Notes under the pieces: model-generated
Database searches by the model: none
What the model was told of the DNA's origin: nothing
What the model saw: only the letters and a program-made list of their open reading frames with translations
Assembly: GCA_024336345.1 (NCBI GenBank)
Contig: JANFOG010000005.1
Location: forward strand, 682,001 to 746,000
DNA from: Mariannaea sp. PMI_226
Taxonomy: Eukaryota > Ascomycota > Sordariomycetes > Hypocreales > Nectriaceae
DNA length: 64,000 nt
Direction of reading: 5' to 3'
In this document: one piece after another, positions 10,809 to 21,587 of the stretch
Layout of the letters: every line of letters begins with the position of its first letter
Position numbering within the stretch: position 1 is the stretch's first letter
Program-made: the position numbers and the translations under genes

Positions 10809-11945
10809 ATGTCACAAGAACGCCATTTTGGCACTGAAATAAGCGTTAATCGTCAATATAATCATGAATTTTCTCCAGAAGTCAGGGCGGCCATTTTGGC
10901 CAAGTTAGATGACGGCTTAAGCCTGCGTGCCGTTGCGGCCCAGTTCAACACAACCCACTCGTCAGTTCAATATGTAAAACAACACTTCTCCAAATACCAC
11001 ACATTGGAAGACCAAGAACGGCCCGGTCGGCCCAATAGTCTCACACGTTCAGAAAGTCGATATATTATTCAATTAGCCAAAAAGAACCGGAAAATCACTT
11101 GGGATGCGCTCAAATATGAGTCTGGTGTTGGAGTGGATACACGTACCATCCGCCGGGTTGTACGACGGCATTGGGCGCGTAAATGGAGGTCTATGAAGAG
11201 ACCAAGTATCACAAAAGAAGTAGCAAAGGCTAGGCTACAATTTGTGCGTTCTTGGATTCCGAGAGTTGGAGAATTGATTGAAGTAGACCTCCTTAAAGTT
11301 TGACCTAAAAGATAGACTAACACATCTTAGACAATCTTTTCGGACGAGACTTCTACACAACCACAATCAAGCAACCCCAATAGCTGGGACTTTCGAACGC
11401 CTGAAGAAAAGTACTATAAGGACTTCGTCAATGAGGATATTCATGTTAAAGCTGAATTTTCCTTGATGTTCTGGGTAGCTATATGGAAGACAGGAAGGAC
11501 CCCAATTGTCCTTATGACTAGAGATATGAGATCCCGTCGCAAGGGATATTCGGCTTGGTCATATGAAAAAGCTCTTGAGGAAGGTCTTCTGCCTCTATTC
11601 AATACCCTCAGGCCATTTCAGCAGGATAATGCCCCTATTCATAGAGCTGGGAGGATTCGAAGGTGGCTAGCAGCCCACCAATTTATCCCTATTGACTGGC
11701 CGCCTTTCTCACCTGATTTAAATCCTATAGAACACGTCTGGAGGATGTTAAAGGCCAAATTACGTAAGGATTATCCTCATTTAAAGCGCCTAAAAAACAA
11801 TGAGGCAGATAAAGAAGAATTGGCGCGGTGTGTTAAAGCTGCATGGGCAGCCTTAGACCAGAGGAAGATTTCGAGGCTAATAGACTCTATGGAGCGCCGC
11901 TTACTTGCTGTTCGTCGCGCGCGAGGTTGGTATACCAAATATTAA
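10809..11945 (+). CDS. Tc1/mariner transposase (DD34E), one intron
   Basis: Two exons, 10809–11282 and 11331–11945, give 363 codons (362 residues). The putative 48-nt intron starts GTAGAC, has a GACTAACAC branch-point-like box and ends TTAG. Without it, exon 1 would stop at 11301–11303. Splicing joins GELIE to TIFSDE and so restores the first catalytic Asp. The N-terminus is a bipartite helix-turn-helix (LDDGLSLRAVAAQFNTTHSS and a second HTH after the RPGRP linker) that should bind the terminal repeats. The catalytic triad is IFSDE, QQDNAPIH and SPDLNPIEHVW, with 34 residues between the second Asp and the Glu, that is DD34E as in Tc1 and impala elements. Length is normal for the family. The enzyme acts in the nucleus by cut-and-paste transposition. 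Confidence 0.9.
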
Positions 11946-12054
11946 ACACCAGAATCAGGGCTATCTAGACATGTATTTATTTTCAAATTTGCTTCTTATT
12001 TGATTGTGTGGTTATGCTTTGAAGTTGGCGGTGATGAATGTGGTGATGGTGGAT

Positions 12055-12089
12055 GTGGGGGGTGTACGGAGACTTTTGTCCTGTTACTG
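12055..12089 (-). repeat. Right terminal inverted repeat of the Tc1-type element
   Basis: 35 bp, the perfect inverted copy of 10703–10737, followed by the TA target duplication at 12090–12091. Confidence 0.95.
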
Positions 12090-12091
12090 TA

Positions 12092-14896
12092 CCTAACAGG
12101 TACTGAACAGCACCTACTGCGGGGTGGACAGACTGCGTGCGGGGTGAATTGGAGCCAAGGGCGTGAGGATGTACAACGCGTGCGCCTTTGTGGCGGGTGG
12201 GAAGTTGGGAAGAACGTGTTTGATTGACATGATGAGCACAGTTTAGGAGTTCGGCAAATTGGAGAGCAAGGCAAATTGAGGGGTGATTGAGTCGAGAAGT
12301 AACAAGAATAAGATCAATGTACAAAATCAGTGCTTAGCACTCGTCCATTTAGAAGAGGAGAAAGTAGACAAAACACTGGACCTGAATTTCATGCCTTGTC
12401 ATCTGTCACTGGCCCTGGCCTGAGGTTAGCTAGCAAGGACTTTATGAAAAGAGTGAAATGCTGATGGCCTCAGAGCCTGAATGAATGCTTATATGGGCAT
12501 TTTTGGTGCTTCAATTATGAAGCCATTTTTGGAAATTGACGAGGAAAGAAATATATGAGTTTGAGTGCAAAGGAGATCGGTAGAATGGTTCAACTTGTAT
12601 CTCATCGGCCAAAGCGTCACGGCATCTTTCATTCATCCAAGCAATTTTACATGCTATGCAGAACATCCAATATCTGTGTGGCCCAATAGCATAGCTTCAG
12701 TATTGACCATGATTTTCAGGATAGAGGTCGGTTGGGCCATTGCTCCCATCCCAGAATCCAGATGTGCTTGATCTCCTGACCTCGCTACTTTCCTCCATGC
12801 CTATGGGAGGCTTTTATTCCTGATCTGTCTGAGTAGGTAGGGGGTTTGACCAATACAGTCTTTTCTGAATCTCCTCATCTTATTATGCATGTCTCCATGG
12901 TCACGAGCCTGGGTCACACTTTGAAAGATACGATGCAAGATATCTAACAGCTTACTACGTACGTACGTACGGATTGAGATTCTTCTCCCCTCTTCGCCCT
13001 TCTAGCACAATCCTTGCCGCAGAAGAAATGGTCAAATGACTTCAGCCAAGACAGAAAACCCCCGAGCGCCCAGCGGCAAGTTCCAGGGTAGAGGGTTCGG
13101 ATTTGGACCACCGAGCGCTAAGAACGGCCTGAGCATGGATGTATCACGGGAACAACTTCCTACTCAAGTTGGATGGAGAGGCATGGAGTACAAAGCAGAA
13201 GAATAACCATAAAACCCAGGTGGTTACATATAGCTACTTCAAAGCCCCCTGTTTTTGTGATGAGGAATCAGTAGTAAATGACGTTCCTCTGTGTACCCAA
13301 GAGAACCTATGGCGAGGGTACCAATTTTGGCGGAGCCTTTCGGAACTTCAAGGAGATACTGATCAGTAGGCAGGGGAATAAACACTCTGCTAAAATTCGA
13401 CCCTATTTCTTCTTTTACTTTGCTTCCTTATGCCGGGTCTAGCCAACCTCGCCCGAGCGCTGGCCTCGTGCCGCGCTTCCTCGGGAATAACGTCAACTAG
13501 AAAGGCCCTTGCGCTCTCTCGGAGGGTTCACCCGCCATGGTGCCTGGACCTGGATCTGCGCTCCGAAGCTCGGCTGTTAAAAGATTGCCAAAAAGAAAAT
13601 GAAAGAAAAGGAAAAAAGAACAAGGGTCTCAATTCTCAGTCATAGTGTATATCAGTTGTAGGAAAATTTGTGATTGGTCCCGTGAACACATCTGATCAAG
13701 TCGGTTAAGACATCATCATGGGATAGCAAAAGACGATGAGCTATCAAACCAGGGGCTGCTGAGGGTTCGTTATGATGTAAATAGTTACGCATGGTTGAGA
13801 TGGTAAAAATAGATGCATTCAGTGCTACACTGAGCACATAGAATAGAGGATTTATTCGTCTATTTTTTAATTGTATTATCAATATCATTATTTCGGCATT
13901 TTGCTGCTCACAAGATGACGCATATCTATAGAGCAGACGGCGGCTGTTGAACGCTTTCCACCTCGGAGATGCGAGCATCGCGCACACCGGCCGGGATCCA
14001 CAATTGCGCCTCACCTCCACCGGTCGAGGATGCCTGTCTCAGCTCTTCCCAGGCTGTTGGTAATAAAAATAAATAGATAAAATGGATAAAACTAACTACA
14101 GTAGGTAACTGCGTAGAAAAATATATACAGAGGTAGCTAAGTATTTTTTCTCTCGCGGAGTCGTAAGCCCGAGGAGGAGCACCAGTAGTAGTCGGCAGGG
14201 AACGGGAGTGGAGGGGAGCACGGTAGTGGGTTTATTTCCCCTTGTCACACGCCTATCAAATACTGTCATGGCAAGTTAAAAAAAAAAATACAACCCGCTC
14301 TGATGTCATACCACTATGACACAAAGCTTGGAAACCAATGCTGCCCCCCCTCCCTCCAGCCAGCTCGGCTTGTTTGCGTTGGGAAGAGCTGGAGGCTCGG
14401 TAGTAGAGTAGCCAGGGGTTAGCGTAGCTTTGCTTGGAGATGTCCGGGTTGGATCTCTCGGTCAGGATATGTGAGGTCAGATGCGCCGCAGTCGGGGATT
14501 CGGGGGATTGGTCATTGATTTTTGCCAGGTCCGAGGTATGGTTGTTGTGTGGTTGGATGAGGATGATAAATAAGATCTAGCCCTCTCACCAATTCGTGGC
14601 CTTGCTTTTTTGTTTTTGTTCCATCATCATCAAATTATCAATCATCCAATTCACACTACATAGTAGAAGTGTATACACAAACACACACACACACACAAAC
14701 AGCATATATCTATCTATCTTCCTTTCCCCTTCAGAGCGTATAGCAACAATACACTGGTCAATCACAGCATACCACCTACCTCAACCTTTAAAACCACACA
14801 TACAAACAGAACCGCTCTCATCGACTTTTATCTACCAACCAAAACAAAATCCTCTTGTACAATCTCCCAATTTTACCCCAATTGAAATCAGCACCA
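12092..14896. other. Gene-poor region right of the transposon
   Basis: About 2.8 kb without a supportable gene. It holds an (ACGT)n tract near 12957–12970, several short ORFs of random composition, and a CA dinucleotide run at about 14680–14696. The last part is AC-rich and likely the promoter and leader of the small gene that starts at 14897. Confidence 0.5.
14680..14696 (+). repeat. (CA)n microsatellite in a probable 5' leader
   Basis: A short uninterrupted CA run about 200 bp upstream of the small-gene start, followed by short TATC repeats. Confidence 0.7.
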
Positions 14897-15244
14897 ATGA
14901 TCATGGCACCGTCCGTCTACATCCTCCTCCACCACGACACCTCCAGTGGCGGCACACCCACCATCCTCTCCGTCTTCTCCGACCTCACCGACGCCAACAC
15001 TGCCTGCCTCCAGCAGGCCATTGAGGCCAACGTCGAGACCGGCGCCCGCTCGCCCCGCGACCTGCAGCGCTGGGAGTCCGCCGAAGGCGTCGTCTGCTGG
15101 GTCGAGAAACACACCGTCGTGCCACGCAAGACGGCCGCTTCCCGCCCGAGCCTCAGCCCTAAGCGCAAGGACAGCAGGCTTTACGATGACGACGAAGACG
15201 ACGACGCCATCGAGGTGGTGGATAAGGATGAGAGCTACGACTGA
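14897..15244 (+). CDS. Small uncharacterised protein with acidic tail
   Basis: A single exon of 116 codons (115 residues) starts at the ATG at 14897; a second in-frame ATG two codons later (MAPSVYILLHHD) could be used instead. The N-terminal ~75 residues look folded: a beta-type start (SVYILLHHDT), a helix-forming stretch (DLTDANTACLQQAIEANVE) and a segment with conserved-looking aromatics (LQRWESAEGVVCWVEKH). A basic Ser/Pro/Lys linker follows, then a run of Asp/Glu (DDDEDDDAIEVVDKDE). There is no signal peptide and no membrane segment. GC-rich, codon-biased third positions compared with its flanks support real coding. I do not recognise the family; a nuclear or chromatin-related role would be pure guesswork from the acidic tail. 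Confidence 0.72.
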   Translation: MIMAPSVYILLHHDTSSGGTPTILSVFSDLTDANTACLQQAIEANVETGARSPRDLQRWESAEGVVCWVEKHTVVPRKTAASRPSLSPKRKDSRLYDDDEDDDAIEVVDKDESYD

Positions 15245-15668
15245 GTTTGTCAAGCTGTATTGAGCGTGAAAGGGGAGTGCAATGAAGAAGAAAAAAAAAT
15301 CGAGAAGACAAATGGGACAAAAAAAAACCGGAGTAGCGATGCCTAGGAGTCGGGGAGTTTATTTGCTTTGCTTCTGAGACGAGATTACATGAGATCTAAT
15401 CTGATCTCATCTGGACATGATGAGCAAAAGTGGCCCTGATCGGCACTGTAATATGGAAAGAGCGTGGGAAGTTTTTGTTTTTCAAGTTGATTTACCCATG
15501 TATAATGAGCAATGCGATTTAATGTACTGAGATATATATACCATCCGTTATAACCTATTTAAACCAAAGCGCAATCTTAGTATGGCTTCCTTCTCTCTAC
15601 AAAACTGGCTCTGTACCGTGTCCTCGTGTTTAACACCCGATATAGTCTAGACCCAAATATGTCTGACC
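15245..15668. other. Convergent 3' flanks
   Basis: The 424 bp between two stops contain A-rich tracts after the small gene. No other gene was seen. Confidence 0.5.
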
Positions 15669-17441
15669 TTACAGCTTCGCCTTGGGCGTATCCTGCTTCA
15701 TCATCGTCTCCGCTACAATACGTCGCTGAATCTTGCCAGTCGCCGTTTTGGGCATTATTTCGGTAAAGTACACCTTCTTAGGCACCTTGAATCCAACTGA
15801 GCGCTCCGCCATCCACGCCTTGAGCTGCTCAGCCGACAGCTTCTCTCCATTCTTGAGAACTACTGCTACTCCGATATCCTGTCCGTACACATCATCGGGA
15901 ATGGCGAAGCTGACGGCCTCGCTAATCTGCGGATGTCGTGTTAGGATGTTGTCAAGTTCGATGGGACTGATCTTCTCGCCGCCCTTGTTGATGAGTTCCT
16001 TGATACGCCCGGTAATTATAATGTAGCCATCCTCATCCTTCTTACCCTGATCACCAGTGCGGAAGAAGCCATTCTTGTGGAATGACGACTCGTTGGCCGT
16101 GGGATTGTTAAGATAGCCCTTGGTAACATTCTCACCTATGATGCAGATCTCACCCTCTTTACCTTGTTCAAGCTCTTCACCCTCGTCGTTCAAAATCTTA
16201 ATCTCCACACCTTGACCGAGACCAACGCTGCCAGGCTTTCTCTTAGCGGGCGGCAGAGGGTTAGACGTCATCTGATGCGAGGCCTCAGTCATGGCATAAG
16301 CTTCAAGTACGGGGGCGCCATAAGTCTCCTCTAGTTTCTGGAAGACGGTAGGCGAGAGGGGGCTAGAGCAAGAGCGGATGAAGCGAATGGCGGGCTTCGG
16401 GGTTGGAGCCGGGTTCTTCAGGAGGATCTGATGGATGGTGGGAACAGCAGTATACCAATTGGCCTTGTGAGTGATGAAGTCGTTCCAGAATTCAGACGCG
16501 GAGAACTTCGGGGGGACCACCATCGAGCCCCCGGTGTAGAGAGGAGCTAGCAAGCCGCAGAGCAGACCGTGAACGTGGAAGAGGGGCATCACCAGCATAG
16601 TTCGGTCAGCAGAGGTGAGCTGGTAAGTTTGCTCGATATTATCTAGGCATAGCTTGTCAGCACTCTTTCGCACCAACGGAACATAATCCAATGTGCGGTA
16701 CGGGATTGCGGTTTGTGACTTACACATGGTTCGGGTGAGGTTGCGATGAGACAAGGGCACCTATTGGCCAATTGATGAGCATGGAGTTGATTCGGAGAAG
16801 CGTCGGGATTGGCAACTTACCACTTTGGGCCGAGATGTCGTTCCGCTGGGCCATAGTCAGTATACTTTGATGCACATACTACGTGCGTAGGTAGTTATAT
16901 TGAACTTTCATGTGAAAGCTTACCTGGTGTGCAGAATCAGAGCCGTGTCGTCAGGCTGAGCACGCAAAACCTTTTCCTTGCTCCTGCCCTTGAGAAGGCC
17001 GAGGTCCTTGACATCGAGAGCTACCTCGCCCTTGGCGGCATCCCAGTAACATTCCGCAACTGCGGCGTTGAATTTCTTTGCAGCGCGGACGCTGGGGGCG
17101 TTGGAATCCCAGGCGCCTCTGGGAACGAGGACGATGTCGCTCTTGACGTCCTCGATGTAAAATTCAAATTCGCTTTGCTTGTATGCCGGGTTGAGTGGCG
17201 CGGCGATGCCACGCTGCCAAGAAGCAGCAAGAAAGGAGACAATGAACTCGAAGGAGTTGACGAGGGCAATGGAGACTGGAGATGCGGTGGTGATGCCGAG
17301 ATCGGCGAGCTTGCTTTGAAAGGACGAGACCTGTGAGTTGAGGTCTGCAAAAGTGACGACAAGAGCGCTGGGCTTGGACGGAATGATGACGGCGGTAGAT
17401 GAGGGTGAACCTCTGATGGCGGTTTGGAGAGTCAATGCCAT
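15669..17441 (-). CDS. Peroxisomal acyl-/oxalyl-CoA synthetase of the Pcs60 type
   Basis: Four exons on the minus strand (17441–16924, 16845–16821, 16760–16724, 16642–15669) give 518 codons. The protein belongs to the ANL superfamily of adenylate-forming enzymes, activating a carboxylic acid with ATP and then forming the CoA thioester. The phosphate-binding loop HTSGTTSRPK lies at about residues 171–180. Later motifs are EAYAMTEASHQM, GFFRTGDQG, IITGRIKELINKGGEKISP and the catalytic-lysine region PKTATGKIQRR. The last three residues are AKL, a peroxisomal targeting signal type 1. Length and order match yeast Pcs60/Fat2 (543 residues), reported as an oxalyl-CoA synthetase, so oxalate is a candidate substrate, though this is inference. 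Exons 2 and 3 are only 25 and 37 nt and split the ATP loop from its flank. They were accepted because the spliced frame reads HTSGTTSRPKVVPLSHRN without a gap. Confidence 0.92.
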
Positions 17442-18343
17442 GGTTGAAAGTGGTGACAGCGATGATAAGAATAATAACACAGCGTAAGGGAGTGAAGTGG
17501 GACGATGAATGCGCAGAGAAAGCCGAGGAACTGTCAAGGGGGGGGAGGATATGGAAAGGTCAGTATTCGAGGTTGAAGGCAAGAATAGTGATATGGGGAT
17601 GCAGAAAAGACCAAGATGGAGCTATTTTGAGTTGAAAAAAGTAAAAGGATTGAAGAGGAGAAAAGAAAGTTGCTGTCGATTTTCCTAGGTTGGCTTTGAC
17701 TTTTTTTTTTTGGCGATAGGGGACGAGGCTAATGGCGTGCTTCTCGTTCGGCATCCATCCGACCGTCCGTTGCAAAACACCCCGACCGGCCCTGTAGCGG
17801 AAGACACACGGCGCCGGGCGGCCCGGGGGGGTTCAGATTAGGGGCCTTTCTTGTCGTGGGCGGGTGGTGTCTCAGTCCAGGGGCAGGGGGATCGCTGTTG
17901 AAGGTATGGGATGGCACTTGTCAAGGAATGGAGGGTGGGGGGAATACCGTGGGATAAACGGCTCCAAGTGGCATGGTCAGAATGAGCTACATTCCTCAAC
18001 ACCAATACAGTAATCAGTACCAATGTTAGTGCAGTATCCAGATATTACCTAGACTAATCTGTACTACTTGTCCTATTCTCCAGCTTTTTAAGCGCGGGGC
18101 AACGTTGTGTAGGTACTGAGCGTAGCGCACCGGGCAGTAGTGAGTCGCCAATTCACCTCCCCTCAATTGTTTTTTAAAAAGTGCGAAAACTTTGGAGATT
18201 TTGAGAATTAATCACCTTGACCGACGAATTTCCTGTCCTGTATCAAATCTAGTAGGAAATCACAAAAGGAATAGACGGGACTGGAGGCGTGAATATTAGC
18301 TGCATCTCTGGGCCTTATCCCCGTTGAAGATGGGTCCTGCATT

Positions 18344-18382
18344 ATGATGATGATGATGGTGGTGGTGGTGATGATGATGACG
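18344..18382 (+). repeat. ATG/GTG trinucleotide microsatellite
   Basis: Tandem ATG units followed by GTG units and again ATG units in noncoding DNA. Confidence 0.8.
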
Positions 18383-19074
18383 ACAGTGACAATGTTCACG
18401 CTGAAAGGTCTCCCTGCAGGTCGCCATGCCATGGTTCCTGACGATCAGACAAAATAGAGGAGTGATGCATGGATGGCTGCTGATTAGAAGATTTGAGAAC
18501 AAATCGGGAGTGACTTTTACTTGTTGCATTCTACAGACGGAGACCCAACGATAATGAGAATACGGATGGCTAGAATATATCTCAACCCCGGATAATTGAC
18601 CACCTTGCCCAATGTGCCTATTGCACATAATACTGCGCACCCTTTGGCACCTCACTAAATACTCAACTCACTGGACCAGATTCCATATCTGTTGGATAAG
18701 TCGCCCCTCTCCTCCGCGTCTCTGCCATTGGCGGGGTATGGATTTACCCCAAAGTGGCTTGTCGGTCCTTATCCTCCACTCCCTGTATTCGCCCACCTGG
18801 ATTCACCACCTACTGCATCCGGATGCCTTGCCTCCACGTCCTCCACAACCACTGCGCCTCATCTCTCCCCCCGCTGGTTGCCACAGCACTTGCATCCCCG
18901 ACTACCTCATACACTTTCGGTTCTGCATATCCAGCCAGTTCACGACTCTTTGCACAAGGCTGGCCGGTTCTGGTTCTGGTTTTGGATATCCCAGTGCTTT
19001 CGCCGCTGTCGCCTCCTTTCTGCGCATCGATCCACACGCCATGTACTAAGTACATGTCTTCTTCTCGACTGCCC

Positions 19075-19095
19075 GCTGCTGCTGCTGCTGCTGCT
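19075..19095 (+). repeat. (GCT)n microsatellite in the 5' leader of the Bzz1-like gene
   Basis: Seven GCT-type units end about 50 bp upstream of the ATG at 19142. Confidence 0.8.
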
Positions 19096-19141
19096 CCTCC
19101 ACATTTCCGCGTAGACGACCTCCTTGGTCTCCGTCTTCGTC

Positions 19142-21587
19142 ATGGCTGAGCCCGACGTCGATGGCATGCCGACCTTTGGCGCAGAGCTCAAGGTACGACT
19201 CACATTTATCTCTTCGCAACCAATTAACCGGGCTAACCCACTCGCCCCATCTAGGATGGCTTCAAACCTGCAAATGCCTGGGTTGGCCATGGAATTGCCT
19301 GGCTCGAAGATATCCAGCAGTTCTATCGCGAACGAGCCGCAATCGAAAAAGAATACAGCCAAAAGCTCGCCGTCCTGGCTAAGAAGTATTTCGACAAGAA
19401 GAATAAAAAATCATCTCAGCTGAGCGTTGGTGACACTCCTGCCATGACTCCCGGATCTCTTGAAAGGTGCCCAACCTCAAACCCCTCTCTCGCCACCTGG
19501 CGCATTCTATGCTGACCGCGGAATATAACCCCACAGCGCCTCCTTGACCACCTGGACTACTCAGCTCACCACTCTCGAGTCCCGCGCAACCGAGCACGAT
19601 CGATATGCTAATAACCTGCTTTCCCAAGTCGCCGACCCCCTCCGATCTCATGGAACCCGCTTTGAGGAGTTGCGAAAGCGCCATGCCGATTTCGCTGAGA
19701 AGCTCGAGCGAGAGCGTGAAACTTCCTACGCAGACCTACGCAAGGTCAAGGCTAAATACGATGCCGTGTGCCAAGAGGTCGAGGCCAAGCGCAAGAAGAC
19801 TGAGTCCCACTACGACAAGACCAAAGCCCAGAGCGCATACCAGCAGCAACTTTTCGAAATGAATAATGCTAAAAACTCTTACATTATCGCAATTAATGTT
19901 ACAAATAAGTTGAAAGAACGATATTATCACCAGTACGTTCCTGAGGTCATGGACAGTTTGCAAGATCTTAGTGAGTTCCGGACTATAAAGCTCAATGGTA
20001 TTTGGGGGGTCGCGACTCAGTTGGAATCAAGTATGCTGAAGCAGAGTAATGGGATGATCGAACATCAGGGCACCGAAATCCAGAGAAACCTGCCTCACCT
20101 TGACTCCATGATGTACATCCAGCACAACATGGGCCCTTTTAACGAACCCTTGGACAAGGCCTTTGAGGCTAGCCCTGTCTGGCACGACGATGGCGCCATG
20201 ATTATAGATGACACAGCCAAGGTTTACCTACGAAATGTTCTCAGCAAATCAAAGACTCAGCTGGGCGAACTGAGAAGAGAGGCGGACAAGAAGCGCAGAG
20301 AAGTGGAGGCGCTTTCACGCACAAAGCAACGTGTGAGAGAGGGCACCGAGAAAAAGGACGAAGTCGAGGTCATTCGCGTCCTATTTTCAATGCAGGAGGA
20401 TTTCCACACTATCGATCGTCAACGTCTAGCGGCCGAGGTTGAGACTTCCACCGTCACGTCTGTAGTCGGCGACGTCACTCTGGGTGCCAAGAACCACAAC
20501 TTTAAGGGCCAAACGTTCAAGATTCCCACCAACTGCGACCTTTGCGGAGAGAGGATCTGGGGTCTCAGCGCAAAGGGCTTCGACTGCAGAGACTGTGGCT
20601 ACACCTGCCATAGTAAGTGCGAGATGAAGGTGCCAGCCGACTGTCCAGGTGAACAAACCAAGGAAGAGCGCAAGAAGCTCAAAGCAGAGCGCCAGGCGGC
20701 CGCTGGTAATAAACTCCTGAAACCTAGTCCCACGACGACATCTTTGAATACCTCTGACGGGCCCGATCTGACCCGGTCCAATACTATGAATTCACTGAGC
20801 TCACACTCGGCTCGTGCATCAATCGCGAGCCCAATCTCGGGCCAGGCCAGCCCTGCGGAACCGCCGCGAGATGAGTCAGGCCCACGAGCAAGTATCTCCT
20901 CCGTCAAAGCCCCAGGCGCGGCACGGAAGAACAGAGTTGTGGCGCCGCCCCCAGCCGCTTACATTGGCGATGGTCCCAACGCACCAAATGGCAAGCCTAG
21001 TGAAGAGAAGAAGGGCAAGATGCTGTTTGGCTTTGAGGCCGGGGGTGATGGCGAGTTGTCAGTGGCGGAGGGCCGTGATGTTGTCCTGCTCGAACCCGAT
21101 GGTAAGTCACGACCAACATGCATCTGCAACCAAAAACTATTCGTAAAATATAAGAAAAATATTCTAACCGTACATGTCTATAGATGGCTCTGGCTGGATC
21201 AAGGTCCGCGCCGGTTACAAGGAAGGCATCGTGCCAGCCAGTTACGCCGAATTTACTGAATCTGCGCCCCCTCCCTCCGCGTCGGCTCCCTCTGCATCTG
21301 CTCCTCGTCCCTCATCCACATACTCCACCTCCACCACCTCCTCAGCCGCCCCCTCTTCCATCGCAGGCAAGAAGAAGGGCCCTGCCGTCGCCCCACGACG
21401 CGGCGCTAAGAAGCTTCGCTACGTAGAGGCCCTGTACGAGTACGCGGCCCAATCCGAGACTGAGCACTCTATGGCGGAGGGTGAGCGCTTCGTGCTCATT
21501 AACGATGATCCCGGTGATGGGTGGGTAGAAGTTGAAAAGGCGGGCGTAACGGCTAGTGTGCCTGCAAGCTACGTCCAAGCTGTCTAG
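19142..21587 (+). CDS. bzz1: Bzz1-like F-BAR, C1 and SH3 actin/endocytosis protein
   Basis: Four exons (19142–19192, 19255–19466, 19537–21101, 21184–21587) encode about 743 residues. Residues ~10–300 form an F-BAR membrane-bending domain, starting ELKDGFKPANAWVGHGI and rich in long helices. A C1-type zinc domain lies at ~406–456 (HNFKGQTFKIPTNCDLCGE ... CRDCGYTCHSKC). A Ser/Pro-rich linker follows, then two SH3 domains at ~581–630 (LFGFEAGGDGELSVAEG ... GIVPASY) and ~690–743 (ALYEYAAQSETEHSMAEGE ... SVPASYVQ). This order is that of fungal Bzz1/Toca proteins, which act at cortical actin patches, bind the WASP (Las17) complex and promote Arp2/3-driven membrane invagination. The last intron falls inside the first SH3 domain, between EPD and DGSGW, and its removal keeps the fold continuous. 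The start matches the usual MAE…DGMPTFG opening. Confidence 0.93.

Larger units (their letters stand above)
10703..12089 (+). mobile_element. Complete Tc1/mariner-family DNA transposon (impala-like)
   Basis: A 1387-bp element is bounded by perfect 35-bp terminal inverted repeats (10703–10737 and 12055–12089) and flanked by TA on both sides (10701–10702 and 12090–12091), the hallmark target-site duplication of the Tc1/mariner superfamily. The ends start CAGTAACAGGACAAAAG. One transposase gene fills the interior on the plus strand. No frameshift or nonsense codon is needed if a 48-nt intron is accepted. Perfect end identity and an open frame suggest a recent insertion and possible activity. It lies between the YCII gene start and a gene-poor stretch. 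Confidence 0.93.
17442..19141. promoter_or_regulatory. Divergent intergenic region between Pcs60-like and Bzz1-like genes
   Basis: This 1.7-kb region holds both promoters. It contains a trinucleotide array around 18344–18382 and a CTG/GCT run just before the Bzz1-like start. It also has homopolymer T and G tracts. Several overlapping ORFs near 18612–19149 are Pro/Ser/Leu-rich leader sequence and are not supported as genes. Confidence 0.5.

Noticed and set aside
18612..19149. Overlapping Ser/Pro/Leu-rich ORFs in three frames before the Bzz1-like gene
   Set aside because: All three frames are open because the CT-rich leader lacks stops; none shows a domain.
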